Below, in pieces: positions 7,163 through 15,718 of a stretch of 27,860 nt of DNA (positions are counted from its first letter, which is position 1; the number at the start of each line of letters is the position of its first letter). The stretch is from an uncultured Clostridia bacterium (lineage in GTDB: Bacteria > Bacillota > Clostridia > Christensenellales > Aristaeellaceae), in NCBI GenBank assembly GCA_934615235.1, contig CAKTTL010000031.1:1-27860 (forward strand), in the 5' to 3' direction. The translations under genes and the position numbers were made by a program. The notes below the pieces were generated by a model. It made no database searches. It worked only from the letters and a program-made list of their open reading frames with translations, and was not told where the DNA came from.

Positions 7163-8215
7163 ATGTTTCGAATCGGTATTATCGGCTGCGGCAAAATTGC
7201 GCAGGTACGGCATCTGCCGGAGTATCGCGAAAACCCGGAAGCGAAAATTTACGGCCTGTATGATCTGAACGGCGCACGCGCCGCGGAACTGGCGGCGGAA
7301 TACGGCGCGAAGGCGTACCCGTCTGTCGAAGCGATGCTGGCCGACCCGGCGATCGACGCGGTCAGCGTCTGCACGGTGAACGACAGTCACGCGCGGATTG
7401 CCATTGCGGCGCTCCGCGCCGGAAAAAACGTCCTGTGCGAAAAGCCGATGGCTACGACGCTGGAGGAATGCGAGGAGATGACGCGCGCCGCTGCGGAATG
7501 CGGGCGGCTGCTGTTTATCGATCAGAACCAGCGGCTGGCCGAAGCGCATCGGATGGCGCATACGCTGATTGAAGCGGGAGAAATCGGGCGCGCGCTCACG
7601 TTCGCGACGGCCTTCCGCCACGGCGGGCCGGAAACCTGGAGCGTCGATCCGGGCAGGAGCACGTGGTTTTTCGACCGCAGGCGCGCGGCGATGGGCGCGC
7701 TGGCCGATCTGGGCGTGCATAAAATCGACCTGATTCAATACCTGACCGGGCAGACGATCGTCGAGGTGACGGCAAAGCTGTGCACGCTGGAGAAAACGTT
7801 CTCCGACGGCAGCCCGATTACCGTGGACGATAACGCGCTGTGCATTTTGCGAATGTCCGGCGGCGCGACGGGAACGATGACGGCTTCGTGGACGAACCAC
7901 GGCCCGGAGGATAATTCCACCGTGATCAACGGAACGGAAGGGGTTCTGCGCGTTTATACGGATCCGGGGCAGCCGCTTACGCTGATACGAAAAAGCGGCG
8001 AAACGGTCACATATGACGTTTCGCCGATACAGACAAACCGGAGTCAGACAAAATCCGGTGCGATTGATTTGTTTATCGAGTGCCTGAAAAATCCGGCTGT
8101 GCAGGGGATTTCCGCCGCAAGCGTGCTGCCCGCGATGCGAGCCGTTTTCGCCGCGATGGAATCGAGCGAGACGGGGCGCAGCGTTGCGGTAAATGGACAG
8201 GGATTCAAAACTTAA
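7163..8215 (+). CDS. Gfo/Idh/MocA-family NAD(P)-dependent oxidoreductase
   Basis: 350 residues. Oxidises or reduces a sugar, sugar acid or inositol with NAD(P). The N-terminal Rossmann fold starts at once with FRIGIIGCGKIAQVRHLPEY (GxGxxA nucleotide loop). VCTVNDSHARIAIAALRAGKNVLCEKPMA carries the family motif with the conserved EKP lysine. The C-terminal substrate domain includes ADLGVHKIDLIQYLTG, whose His is the usual catalytic residue. The start at 7163 is set by GGAGGCG; the upstream ATG at 7133 lies within the preceding hairpin. It ends the ABC operon and probably acts on the imported compound. Its stop codon overlaps that of the convergent cbiA. Confidence 0.9.
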   Translation: MFRIGIIGCGKIAQVRHLPEYRENPEAKIYGLYDLNGARAAELAAEYGAKAYPSVEAMLADPAIDAVSVCTVNDSHARIAIAALRAGKNVLCEKPMATTLEECEEMTRAAAECGRLLFIDQNQRLAEAHRMAHTLIEAGEIGRALTFATAFRHGGPETWSVDPGRSTWFFDRRRAAMGALADLGVHKIDLIQYLTGQTIVEVTAKLCTLEKTFSDGSPITVDDNALCILRMSGGATGTMTASWTNHGPEDNSTVINGTEGVLRVYTDPGQPLTLIRKSGETVTYDVSPIQTNRSQTKSGAIDLFIECLKNPAVQGISAASVLPAMRAVFAAMESSETGRSVAVNGQGFKT

Positions 8216-9525
8216 AGCTTCCACAGCGTTTCAATCAAATCCGGGTGCGAGAGCAGATGCAGGTGCGGATAGCTGGCCAGCGTGTTCTTCTTCGTATAGC
8301 CGCACGTCCAGTTCAGAGAGCTGTCGCTGCCGCGTTCGACGTCGAAAACGCAGGGAAGAGGCCCTTCGGCCGGCTCTGCGAGCGTATGATGGAACTCATA
8401 GCCGGGGAAACGCCGCCCGGTGCGCCTGTCCGTGACATGAACGTATCCGAAGCGCTGCAGCTTCTCCGTCATGCGGCATTTGAGCGGCAGAAAGCCGGTC
8501 ATCGGCTGGCCGCTGACGGACTGAGCGAGATAAATCGTCCCGCCGCATTCGGCGTAGCAGTGTACGCCGCTCTCGAGCGCGTCCAGAACGCTCTGGCGCA
8601 TGGTGCGGTTCTGCGAAATCTGGCGCGCGTAAACTTCCGGTACGCCGCCGCCGAAATAGAGCGCGTCCAGCTTTTTCGGAAGCTCCGCGTCGAGAAGGGT
8701 GGAAAACGGCACCAGCTCTACGCCCGCGCGGCGCAGGGTATCGAGATTCGCTTCGTAATAGAAAGAGAACGCTTCATCGCGCGCGTACCCCATTCGCAGG
8801 CCGGTCAGATTTTTCGGCTGCGGAAAAGGTTCGCGCTCGATTTTTTTCGCGCTTTGCGCGATGGAAAGCAGCGTGTCGAAATCCAGCGTGTCGCGCGCGT
8901 ATGCGGCGGCGCGGGAAACGCGCTCGGCAAGCTGCTGCGCGTCCTCGGCGGGCGAGAGGCTCATGCTGCGGCGGTTCAGCGAGAAGGCCGCATCCTTGGG
9001 CAGATACCCCACGCAGGGCACGCCGGTATGCGCGTAGATCGCATCGCGAATGATTTTGTATTGCCGCGCCGTAGCCGCGCGGTTGACGAGCACGCCGGCG
9101 ATGCGGCTCTCTTCCGCGTAATGCAGAAAGCCCAGCACGGTTGCCGCGCAGTTGGCCGCGCCGCCCGTCGCGTCCACGACGAGCACGGCGGGCGTTTCCG
9201 TCAGCCGGGCGAGCGACCAGGCCGAACAGCTCGATTCGCCGCCGATGCCGTCGTAATAGCCCATCGCGCCCTCGATGAGCGCTACGTCGCACGATGCTTC
9301 GCCCATCGCCAGCAGCGTGCGGATATCGCGCCCGTTCATCAGAAATTCGTCGAGGTTGTGTGAAACATGGCCGCATGCGGCGCGATGCTGCGCCGCGTCG
9401 AGATAATCGGGGCCGGACTTGAACGGCGCGACGGACAGGCCGCGCGCGGAAAGCGCCGCCATCAGCGAAAGCGTGGCCGTCGTTTTGCCGCAGCCGCTGC
9501 GCGGGCCGGTGAGCATCAATCGCAT
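8212..9525 (-). CDS. cbiA: Cobyrinic acid a,c-diamide synthase (CbiA/CobB)
   Basis: 437 residues. Amidates the a and c side chains of cobyrinate with glutamine and ATP in corrin synthesis. The N-terminal P-loop is TGPRSGCGKTT (6-16), followed by FKSGPDYLDAAQH and IEGAMGYYDG, signatures of this dethiobiotin-synthetase-like domain. The C-terminal glutaminase domain has FGGGVPEVYA and YAECGG with the nucleophile Cys near 327, and a late EFHHT histidine. AGGAGG precedes the ATG. No other corrin gene lies in the window, so it stands alone here, perhaps in a salvage pathway or with partners elsewhere. No cobalamin riboswitch is visible upstream. Confidence 0.92.
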   Translation of the reverse strand: MRLMLTGPRSGCGKTTATLSLMAALSARGLSVAPFKSGPDYLDAAQHRAACGHVSHNLDEFLMNGRDIRTLLAMGEASCDVALIEGAMGYYDGIGGESSCSAWSLARLTETPAVLVVDATGGAANCAATVLGFLHYAEESRIAGVLVNRAATARQYKIIRDAIYAHTGVPCVGYLPKDAAFSLNRRSMSLSPAEDAQQLAERVSRAAAYARDTLDFDTLLSIAQSAKKIEREPFPQPKNLTGLRMGYARDEAFSFYYEANLDTLRRAGVELVPFSTLLDAELPKKLDALYFGGGVPEVYARQISQNRTMRQSVLDALESGVHCYAECGGTIYLAQSVSGQPMTGFLPLKCRMTEKLQRFGYVHVTDRRTGRRFPGYEFHHTLAEPAEGPLPCVFDVERGSDSSLNWTCGYTKKNTLASYPHLHLLSHPDLIETLWKL

Positions 9526-9596
9526 GGGGAAGCCTCCTCTTTGAGAAAAAGCCGCTTTCCGGCGGGAAAACGGCGCGGGACATTCACTTTACGGTT

Positions 9597-9625
9597 ATTA
9601 TAGAAGCGCGCCGGGGCAATGTCAA
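9597..9625 (-). promoter_or_regulatory. Consensus sigma-A promoter of cbiA
   Basis: On the minus strand TTGACA (9625-9620), 17 bases, TATAAT (9602-9597). It is a perfect match, implying strong constitutive transcription starting near 9590. Confidence 0.85.
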
Positions 9626-9626
9626 G

Positions 9627-9641
9627 GCGCGCCCTGCGCGC
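9627..9641. repeat. GC-rich inverted repeat between divergent promoters
   Basis: GCGCGC-CCT-GCGCGC, directly beside the cbiA -35 box and about 24 bases from the kinase -35 box. It could be an operator shared by both genes or simply GC-rich sequence. Confidence 0.3.
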
Positions 9642-9664
9642 AGAAAACAAATTTTGCGCAATTC

Positions 9665-9693
9665 TTGATTTTTTGCGGCGAATGGCCTATGAT
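9665..9693 (+). promoter_or_regulatory. Sigma-A-type promoter of the FGGY kinase gene
   Basis: TTGATT (9665-9670), 17 bases, TATGAT (9688-9693). It excludes translation from the possible upstream starts at 9665-9692. Confidence 0.65.
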
Positions 9694-9736
9694 GAAAATA
9701 AAGACACAATGGAACGGTATGAAAGGGGAACGATTT

Positions 9737-11338
9737 ATGGATCGACAGAGCGTTATCCGGGCGTTGACGGAAGGAAAGGCCGTGCTGGGCATGGAGCTGG
9801 GCTCGACGCGGATTAAGGCGGTTTTAATTGGCGAAGACCATGAGCCTGTTGCGACGGGCGGCTACAGCTGGGAGAACCGCCTGGAGGACGGCGTGTGGAC
9901 GTATCATCTGGAAGACGTCTGGACGGGTGTGCAGTGCGCGTATGCGGAACTGAAGCGCGACGTGCATGAAAAATACGGCGTGACGCTGAAAAAGCTCGGC
10001 GGCATCGGAATTTCCGCGATGATGCACGGTTATCTCGTCTTCGACGCGGAGGGGAAGCAGCTGGCGCAGTTCCGCACCTGGCGCAACACGATGACGGGCG
10101 AAGCCTCGCGCGAACTGACGCGGCTGTTCCATTTCAATATTCCGCAGCGCTGGAGCATCGCGCATCTGTATCAGGCGATGCTCAACCGCGAGGAGCATGT
10201 GCCGCGCATCGCGCGCCTGACGACGCTGTCCGGTTACCTGCACGAGCAGCTTTCCGGTGTGAACGTCGTGGGCGCGGGCGAAGCGTCCGGTATGATGCCG
10301 CTTGACAGCGAGAAGTGCGATTTTGATCAGCCGACGGTTGAGCTGTTCGACGAAAAGGTGCGTGCCGCGGGGTATCCGTGGAATCTGCGTGGGATCCTGC
10401 CGCGCGTGGCCAACGCGGGCGAAGACGCGGGGGCTCTCACGGCGGACGGCGCGAAGCGCCTTGATCCGGAAGGAGACCTGCAGCCCGGCGCGCCGATGTG
10501 TCCGCCGGAAGGCGACGCGGGCACCGGCATGGTGGCGACCAACAGCGTGACCGTGCGCACGGGCAACGTATCGGCGGGCACGTCGGCGTTCGCAATGGTC
10601 GTGCTGGAAAAGCCGCTCGCGCGCGTGCACGAGGAAATCGATATGGTTACCACGCCGGACGGCAAGCCTGTCGCCATGGTGCACTGCAACAACTGCACCA
10701 GCGATATCAACGCCTGGGCGAAAATGCTGCACGGATTCGCACAGGCGGCGGGCGTTCCCTGCGATATGAACGCCGTTTATACCGCGATTTTCGAGCAGGC
10801 GCTGGCAGGCGAAAAGGATTGCGGCGGTATGGTGAATGTGAATTACTTCTCGGGCGAGCATCTCACTGGGCTGACCGAAGGCCGACCGATGCTCGTGCGC
10901 ATGCCGGACACGCAGCCGAGTTTTGCCAACCTCGCGCGGTCGCTCGTATATGGCGCAATTGCGACGCTGAAGCTGGGCATGGATATTCTCGTTGAACAGG
11001 AGCATGTGAAGATCGATTCGCTGCTTGGTCACGGCGGATTTTTCAAGACCGGCTGCGCCGGGCAGAAGCTGCTCGCCGCGGCGCTCAACACGCCTGTTTC
11101 CGTTATGGCGACGGCGAGCGAGGGCGGCGCATGGGGCATGGCGCTGCTTGCGGCTTATCGCGTGAACCGCAGGGCGGACGAGAAGCTGGACGAATACCTC
11201 AATAACCGCGTGTTCGCAAAGAGCGAGAGCAAAATCGCGCAGCCGGAGGCAGAGGACGTCGAAGGGTTCGCGAGATATGCGAAGCGGTTCGTGCAGGCGC
11301 TGGAGGCGGAAAAGGCGGCTGTGGAGGGGATGAAATAA
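9737..11338 (+). CDS. FGGY-family carbohydrate kinase
   Basis: 533 residues from the ATG at 9737 (AAAGGGGA upstream; earlier starts overlap the promoter). It phosphorylates a pentulose, hexulose or polyol with ATP. The N-terminal phosphate loop reads GMELGSTRIKAVLIG, with Glu in place of the usual Asp of the D-x-G-T motif, a variant I associate with a clostridial subgroup. GIGISAMMHGYLVFDAEG is the substrate-loop region, and GTSAFAMVVLEK and GHGGFFKTGCAGQKLLAAALNTPV are the C-terminal ATPase motifs. The exact sugar is not resolved; xylulokinase-like is the closest general label. It is monocistronic, with its own promoter and terminator, and divergent from cbiA. Confidence 0.85.
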   Translation: MDRQSVIRALTEGKAVLGMELGSTRIKAVLIGEDHEPVATGGYSWENRLEDGVWTYHLEDVWTGVQCAYAELKRDVHEKYGVTLKKLGGIGISAMMHGYLVFDAEGKQLAQFRTWRNTMTGEASRELTRLFHFNIPQRWSIAHLYQAMLNREEHVPRIARLTTLSGYLHEQLSGVNVVGAGEASGMMPLDSEKCDFDQPTVELFDEKVRAAGYPWNLRGILPRVANAGEDAGALTADGAKRLDPEGDLQPGAPMCPPEGDAGTGMVATNSVTVRTGNVSAGTSAFAMVVLEKPLARVHEEIDMVTTPDGKPVAMVHCNNCTSDINAWAKMLHGFAQAAGVPCDMNAVYTAIFEQALAGEKDCGGMVNVNYFSGEHLTGLTEGRPMLVRMPDTQPSFANLARSLVYGAIATLKLGMDILVEQEHVKIDSLLGHGGFFKTGCAGQKLLAAALNTPVSVMATASEGGAWGMALLAAYRVNRRADEKLDEYLNNRVFAKSESKIAQPEAEDVEGFARYAKRFVQALEAEKAAVEGMK

Positions 11339-11344
11339 AATAGC

Positions 11345-11383
11345 AAAACGGGGCGCTTCGATTGAGGAAAACGCCCCGTTTTT
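11345..11383. terminator. Bidirectional intrinsic terminator (kinase / queA)
   Basis: AAAACGGGGCG (11345-11355) pairs with CGCCCCGTTTT (11372-11382), giving T-runs on both strands. It ends the kinase and the convergent ruv-queA operon. Confidence 0.88.
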
Positions 11384-11397
11384 GTTATGGTTTTGTA

Positions 11398-12426
11398 TTA
11401 CAATATCATCATCGCATCCCCGAACGAGAAGAACCGGTACTTCTTTTCAACCGCTTCTTTGTATGCAGCCAGCGCTTCTTCGCGCCCCATGAAGGCGGAG
11501 ATAAGCATCAGCAGCGTGCTTTCGGGCAGATGGAAGTTGGTGATCATCGCGTCCGTGGCATGGAAGGGCACGCCGGGGGTGATGAAGATGCTTGTATATC
11601 CCGCGCCTGCGCGGACGATTCGATCTTCGCCCGTCACGGTTTCCAGCGTGCGCACGGAGGTTGTGCCCGTGCAGACGATGCGCCCGCCGTGCGCGCGCGC
11701 CGCGTTGAGCCGGTCGGCCGCGTCCTGCGTGACTTCATAGTATTCCGTGTGCATAACGTGCTCGGAAACATCCTTGACCTTGACCGGGCGGAACGTGCCG
11801 AGCCCGACGTGCAGCAGCACCGGAACAATATCGACGCCCTTGCGCCGGATGCGTTCGAGCAGCTCGGGCGTGAAGTGCAGTCCGGCGGTCGGCGTGGCGG
11901 CGGAACCGTTCGTCTTGGCGTAAACGGTGTTGTAGCGCTGCGGGTCTTCCAGCTTTTCGTGAATATACGGCGGCAGCGGCATCGTGCCGAGACGGTCGAG
12001 GATTTCCTCGAACACGCCGTCGAAATGGAATTTTACAAGCCGCCCGCCGTCATCGGAGGTGCGCTCGATTACTTCCGCGCGAAGCGCGCCCTCTCCAAAT
12101 TCGCACTGCGCGCCCACCTGCAGCCGCTTGCCCGGGCGGACGAGCGCCTCCCAGGTGTCGTAATCCCTGCGGCGCAGCAGCAGGAACTCCACCACGCCGC
12201 CCGTGCCGGTCTTGTGACCGATCAGACGCGCGGGGATGGTGCGCGTGTTGTTGATAACGAGCGCGTCGCCGGGGTTCAGGTAATCGATCACATCGCGAAA
12301 GATTTTATCCTCGCGCATGCCGGTGTCGCGGTGGATGACCATCAGGCGGCTGGAATCGCGCGGTTCGACGGGGGTCTGCGCGATCAGCTCCTGCGGAAGA
12401 TCATAGTAAAAATCACTTGTCTGCAT
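11398..12426 (-). CDS. queA: S-adenosylmethionine:tRNA ribosyltransferase-isomerase
   Basis: 342 residues. Transfers and isomerises the ribosyl part of SAM onto preQ1 at position 34 of tRNA, giving epoxyqueuosine. The N-terminus SDFYYDLPQELIAQTPVEPRDSSRL is diagnostic, as are the central PLPPYI and DPQRYNTVYA, and the stretch TAGLHFTPELL, which lines the active site. THVGLGTF-type sequence appears as LHVGLGTFRPV. The length matches the family (~340). It starts one base after the ruvB stop codon, so it is probably translationally coupled; its own ribosome site is weak. The pairing with ruv genes is common in Bacillota. Confidence 0.96.
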   Translation of the reverse strand: MQTSDFYYDLPQELIAQTPVEPRDSSRLMVIHRDTGMREDKIFRDVIDYLNPGDALVINNTRTIPARLIGHKTGTGGVVEFLLLRRRDYDTWEALVRPGKRLQVGAQCEFGEGALRAEVIERTSDDGGRLVKFHFDGVFEEILDRLGTMPLPPYIHEKLEDPQRYNTVYAKTNGSAATPTAGLHFTPELLERIRRKGVDIVPVLLHVGLGTFRPVKVKDVSEHVMHTEYYEVTQDAADRLNAARAHGGRIVCTGTTSVRTLETVTGEDRIVRAGAGYTSIFITPGVPFHATDAMITNFHLPESTLLMLISAFMGREEALAAYKEAVEKKYRFFSFGDAMMIL

Positions 12427-12427
12427 G

Positions 12428-13465
12428 TTAATCCAGCTGCATCCTTATCTGCCCGTCCAGCGCGGCGCGCACGGGCGGAGCGATTTTCATATGCTTGTAG
12501 GCGGCTTCCGTGACGACGCGGCCGCGCGGGGTGCGCATGATGAACCCCAGCTGCAGGAGATACGGCTCGTATACGTCCTCAATCGTCGTCGCGTCCTCGC
12601 CGGTCGTCGCGGCCAGCGTGTCCAGTCCGACAGGGCCGCCGCCGAACTTTTCCATCATCGCGCGCAGAACGGCGCGATCGATGTTGTCCAGCCCGAGGTG
12701 GTCGATGTGCTGCATGTCCAGTCCGTCGCTCGCGGCTTCGAACGTGATGCGCCCTTCCTTTTTTACCTGCGCGTAGTCGCGCACACGGCGCAGCAGACGG
12801 TTGGCGATTCGCGGCGTGCCGCGCGAGCGGCGCGCGATTTCCTGCAGGCCGTCGTCGTCCGCGGGAACGCCGAGAATTTTCGCGGAATTGGTAACGATCT
12901 GCGTCAGCTCTTCTGTGGAGTAGAGCTGCAGACGGAAGAGAATACCGAAGCGGTCGCGCAGGGGCGCGGTGAGCAGGCCTGCGCGCGTCGTCGCGCCGAC
13001 AAGCGTGAACTTGGGCAGATCGACGCGGATTGACCGGGCGCTCGGCCCCTTGCCGATCATGATATCGAGCGCGTAATCCTCCATTGCGGAGTAGAGGACT
13101 TCCTCCACCGTGTGCGAGAGGCGGTGGATTTCGTCGATGAACAGCACGTCGCCGGCGTTGAGGTTCGTCAAAATGGAGGCGAGATCGCCCGCGCGCTCAA
13201 TCGCCGGGCCGGACGTGATGCGGATGTTCTGTCCCATTTCCGCGGCGATAATCCCGGCCAGCGTGGTTTTGCCGAGGCCGGGCGGGCCGTAGAGCAGAAT
13301 GTGATCGAGCGGGTCGTGCCGCTTGAGCGCCGCCTGCAGGTAAATGCGCAGGCTTTCCTTTACTTCGGTCTGCCCGACGTATTCGTCCAGCGTTTTCGGG
13401 CGCAGAGAACGCTCGGTTTCGTCGTCCTCCGGGCGGTAGCCCGACATAATCAGCCTGTCTTCCAT
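12428..13465 (-). CDS. ruvB: Holliday junction DNA helicase RuvB
   Basis: 345 residues. Hexameric AAA+ motor that drives branch migration with RuvA. LRPKTLDEYVGQ opens the ATPase domain; Walker A is GPPGLGKTTLA, Walker B is FIDEIHRL, sensor 1 is GATTRAG and the arginine finger lies in LRDRFG. The C-terminal winged helix ends with PRGRVVTEAAYKHM. GGAGG stands eight bases before the ATG, in the four-base gap after ruvA. All functional motifs are intact. Confidence 0.97.
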   Translation of the reverse strand: MEDRLIMSGYRPEDDETERSLRPKTLDEYVGQTEVKESLRIYLQAALKRHDPLDHILLYGPPGLGKTTLAGIIAAEMGQNIRITSGPAIERAGDLASILTNLNAGDVLFIDEIHRLSHTVEEVLYSAMEDYALDIMIGKGPSARSIRVDLPKFTLVGATTRAGLLTAPLRDRFGILFRLQLYSTEELTQIVTNSAKILGVPADDDGLQEIARRSRGTPRIANRLLRRVRDYAQVKKEGRITFEAASDGLDMQHIDHLGLDNIDRAVLRAMMEKFGGGPVGLDTLAATTGEDATTIEDVYEPYLLQLGFIMRTPRGRVVTEAAYKHMKIAPPVRAALDGQIRMQLD

Positions 13466-13469
13466 CCGG

Positions 13470-14066
13470 TCAGCCTCCTAATCCCTTCAGGGCGAGCAAA
13501 ATAAGCATATCGGCCGTATCGGCCTTGTCGCGCACGGAATTGACGGCGCGCTGCGCCTCCGTGCCAGAGTAGCCGAGCGCGAGCAGCGCCTGCACGGCTT
13601 CCTGCGCGGCGTCGGGGTTGAGCGCCGCCGCGGCGGGCACGCCGCCGCCCATGTCGACGTCCTGCTGGTCGACCTTATCCTTGAGCTCGAGGATGATGCG
13701 CTGCGCCGTTTTTTTGCCGACGTTCGGGGCGCGGGCGATGCTCGTCGCGTCGCCGGTCAGGATGGCGAGCGACAGATCGCGCAGCGAGAGCGTGGAGAGA
13801 ATTCCCAGCGCCGTGCGCGCGCCGATGCCGCTGACCGAACAGAGCCGGCGGAACATCTCGCGATCTTCCTTCGAGGAAAAGCCGTATAAATCCATGCCGC
13901 CGTCGTAGACGGAGAAATGCGTGTAGCAGCGGAAGGTTTCTCCCGCGGCGGGCGCGGCGGCGATGGTCGAAGCGGGGCAGAGCAGCAGAAAACCGACCCC
14001 GTTCACGTCGAGCACCAGTTCGCCCGCGCGCTTTTCGGCCACGCGGCCTTCAATGTGTGAAATCAT
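13470..14066 (-). CDS. ruvA: Holliday junction DNA helicase subunit RuvA
   Basis: 198 residues. Tetrameric junction-binding protein that loads RuvB. Domain I (OB fold) spans about 1-62 and includes THFSVYDGGMDLYGF. Domain II has two helix-hairpin-helix motifs, VSGIGARTALGIL and APNVGKKTAQRIILELKDK. The flexible linker rich in Gly/Ala follows, then domain III (AAQEAVQALLALGYSGTEAQRAV) that contacts RuvB. AAGGAG precedes the ATG. It starts ten bases after ruvC ends. Confidence 0.96.
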   Translation of the reverse strand: MISHIEGRVAEKRAGELVLDVNGVGFLLLCPASTIAAAPAAGETFRCYTHFSVYDGGMDLYGFSSKEDREMFRRLCSVSGIGARTALGILSTLSLRDLSLAILTGDATSIARAPNVGKKTAQRIILELKDKVDQQDVDMGGGVPAAAALNPDAAQEAVQALLALGYSGTEAQRAVNSVRDKADTADMLILLALKGLGG

Positions 14067-14076
14067 GCAAGTCTCC

Positions 14077-14571
14077 TTATTTGATCTTGAACAGTTGGCG
14101 CGAGCGCGCGGAATGCGCGTGCGTAATGGCCGCGGCGAGCGCGTCGGCCGCGTCGTCGGGGCGGGCGACGTCCTTCATGCCGAGCAGCATCTTGACCATG
14201 GTCTGTACCTGGTGCTTATCCGCCTTGCCATAACCGACCACGGCCTGTTTTATCTGCATCGGAGTGTATTCGTACAGGTTGTCGGTATAGCGCGAGCAGG
14301 CGACGAGCGCCACGCCGCGCGCCGCGCCGACGGAAAGCGCCGTCGTTACGTTGCGCGCGAAGAAGAGCTCTTCAAACGCGATATCGTCCGGCTTGAAGGT
14401 GTCGAGCAGCTGCTGCACGCCGGAATCGATCGCGCGCAGGCGCACGGGAAACGACTGCCCCGGCGGGGTGCCGAGCGTGCCGTACTGAATCAACCGATGC
14501 CGACTCCCGTCGGTTTCGATCACGCCCCAGCCCATTGTCGCCAGACCGGGGTCTATTCCGAGAATAATCAA
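14077..14571 (-). CDS. ruvC: Crossover junction endonuclease RuvC
   Basis: 164 residues. Resolves Holliday junctions by symmetric nicking as a dimer. The RNase-H-like fold shows the four acidic residues: D7 in GIDPG, the Glu in FEELFF and the two Asp in RPDDAADALA. The helix KQAVVGYGKADKHQVQTMV is typical. The start codon is TTG at 14571-14569: AGAGGG lies six bases upstream and the product begins directly with the catalytic strand, so no better start exists. First gene of the ruvCAB-queA operon. Confidence 0.96.
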   Translation of the reverse strand: MIILGIDPGLATMGWGVIETDGSRHRLIQYGTLGTPPGQSFPVRLRAIDSGVQQLLDTFKPDDIAFEELFFARNVTTALSVGAARGVALVACSRYTDNLYEYTPMQIKQAVVGYGKADKHQVQTMVKMLLGMKDVARPDDAADALAAAITHAHSARSRQLFKIK

Positions 14572-14616
14572 CGCAAACCCTCTGCTTTTCCAAACATTTG
14601 TTCTATGAACCCGTTT

Positions 14617-14645
14617 ATGGTATCTTTTTTGGCGGCGTTTGTCAA
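14617..14645 (-). promoter_or_regulatory. Sigma-A-type promoter of ruvCAB-queA
   Basis: Minus strand TTGACA (14645-14640), 17 bases, TACCAT (14622-14617), start near 14610. It lies in the short gap behind the araC gene; no SOS box is evident. Confidence 0.75.
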
Positions 14646-14660
14646 GGCGGAGAGGGGAGG

Positions 14661-15650
14661 TTAATCATGCACAATCGAGGGATCTTTGCCGATGGTTTTG
14701 CAGGTGTTGCGTTCCCAGAGCTGCGGGCCGTCCGGGTTGACGCCGATGTGACGGTGCTTGTAATTCTCCTGCGAACGGTGTACGAAACCGATCAGCGACG
14801 AATCGCCGGAAACATTTGCGCGCGCTTTGCTCGGCGAGCAGCCGAAGGTCTTCGTATAGGCGCGGTAGAAGCTGGTATAATCGCCGAAACCGGCCGCTTC
14901 GGCGGCTTCCGCGGCGGAAACGCCGTTGGAGAGCATCAGCTGCGCATAGCCGAGCCGCTTGCGGATCACGTAATCGATCAGCGTGGTGCCGGTCTGCTTG
15001 CGGCAGAGCGAATTGAGCTGCGATTTGGAAAGGAAAAAGCGCTCCGAGAGCATATCGAGCGTGACGGGCTCGGTGAAATGCTCGTCCAGCCAGGCGATGA
15101 CGGCGCTTTTCGCACCCGCCTGGGAGGCCTCCGCCCGCTGCGCGGGGAGGGTCGTGTGCTCGTTTACGTAAAGCAGCATCTGCGCCAGAAGGGCTTCGAG
15201 CAGGATGGGCGTCGTCGTATCCAGCACGTCTGCGTCCGCGTCCTGATGGGCCTCCATCAGGCGCAGCTGCGTCGCCACGCCCGTATCGCGCATGTTCGGC
15301 CAGCAGCCGGTCAGCACGCCCTGATTTTCCGGCGTGCTGCCGGGAAAGAGTGCTTCGAGCAGCATCGGCCGCCGCGATTCGGTTACGGCAGACTGTTCGA
15401 AATGCAATGTGTAGCGCTCGTACGGGCGCGTCGTGCGCACGCGGATGCCGTGATAGACGTTGGGCGCGATGAGAAGCACCGTATGCGGCGAAAGCGTGTA
15501 TTCGGTGCCGTTCAACAAAAAATCTGTGTCTCCGTCTACTATATAATAGAACTCATAAAACGAGTGCGCGTGGATGAGCCATTCCGGGGCGGCAACATGG
15601 CTAATATTGTGCGAAAACTGATAAATTGGAGAAGAAAGCGCAAGCCGCAT
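14661..15650 (-). CDS. AraC-family transcriptional regulator with C-terminal extension
   Basis: 329 residues from the ATG at 15650, chosen for AGGAGTG upstream; a longer reading from 15701 would cross the promoter. The N-terminal cupin contains WLIHAHSFYEFYYIVDGDTDFLLNG. The two helix-turn-helix units are around TLDMLSERFFLSKSQLNSLCRKQTG and AAEAAGFGDYTSFYRAYTKTFGCSPSKAR. About 50 more residues follow the usual family end, with HRHIGVNPDGPQLWE; I do not recognise this tail. The gene is divergent from the second ABC operon and a direct repeat lies between them, so it very likely activates that operon on binding its substrate and represses itself. No terminator is visible behind it. Confidence 0.9.
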   Translation of the reverse strand: MRLALSSPIYQFSHNISHVAAPEWLIHAHSFYEFYYIVDGDTDFLLNGTEYTLSPHTVLLIAPNVYHGIRVRTTRPYERYTLHFEQSAVTESRRPMLLEALFPGSTPENQGVLTGCWPNMRDTGVATQLRLMEAHQDADADVLDTTTPILLEALLAQMLLYVNEHTTLPAQRAEASQAGAKSAVIAWLDEHFTEPVTLDMLSERFFLSKSQLNSLCRKQTGTTLIDYVIRKRLGYAQLMLSNGVSAAEAAEAAGFGDYTSFYRAYTKTFGCSPSKARANVSGDSSLIGFVHRSQENYKHRHIGVNPDGPQLWERNTCKTIGKDPSIVHD

Positions 15651-15689
15651 GGTAATCACTCCTAATATAATCGAAAAAACTATGATTCT

Positions 15690-15718
15690 GTTATACAACA
15701 AAACTGCGATATTTGCAA
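15690..15718 (-). promoter_or_regulatory. Promoter of the araC-type gene, overlapping a regulator site
   Basis: Minus strand TTGCAA (15718-15713), 17 bases, TATAAC (15695-15690). The -35 box overlaps the first direct repeat (15706-15716), which predicts autorepression. Confidence 0.65.

Noticed and set aside
4529..8224. 1231-residue open frame on the minus strand across the first ABC operon
   Set aside because: It is the mirror of four well-recognised plus-strand genes in GC-rich DNA; its product is a low-complexity Arg/His/Ala/Gln-rich string with no domain and no ribosome site.
9526..9664. Cobalamin riboswitch upstream of cbiA
   Set aside because: The leader after the promoter is about 65 bases and lacks any B12-box-like sequence; too short for the aptamer.
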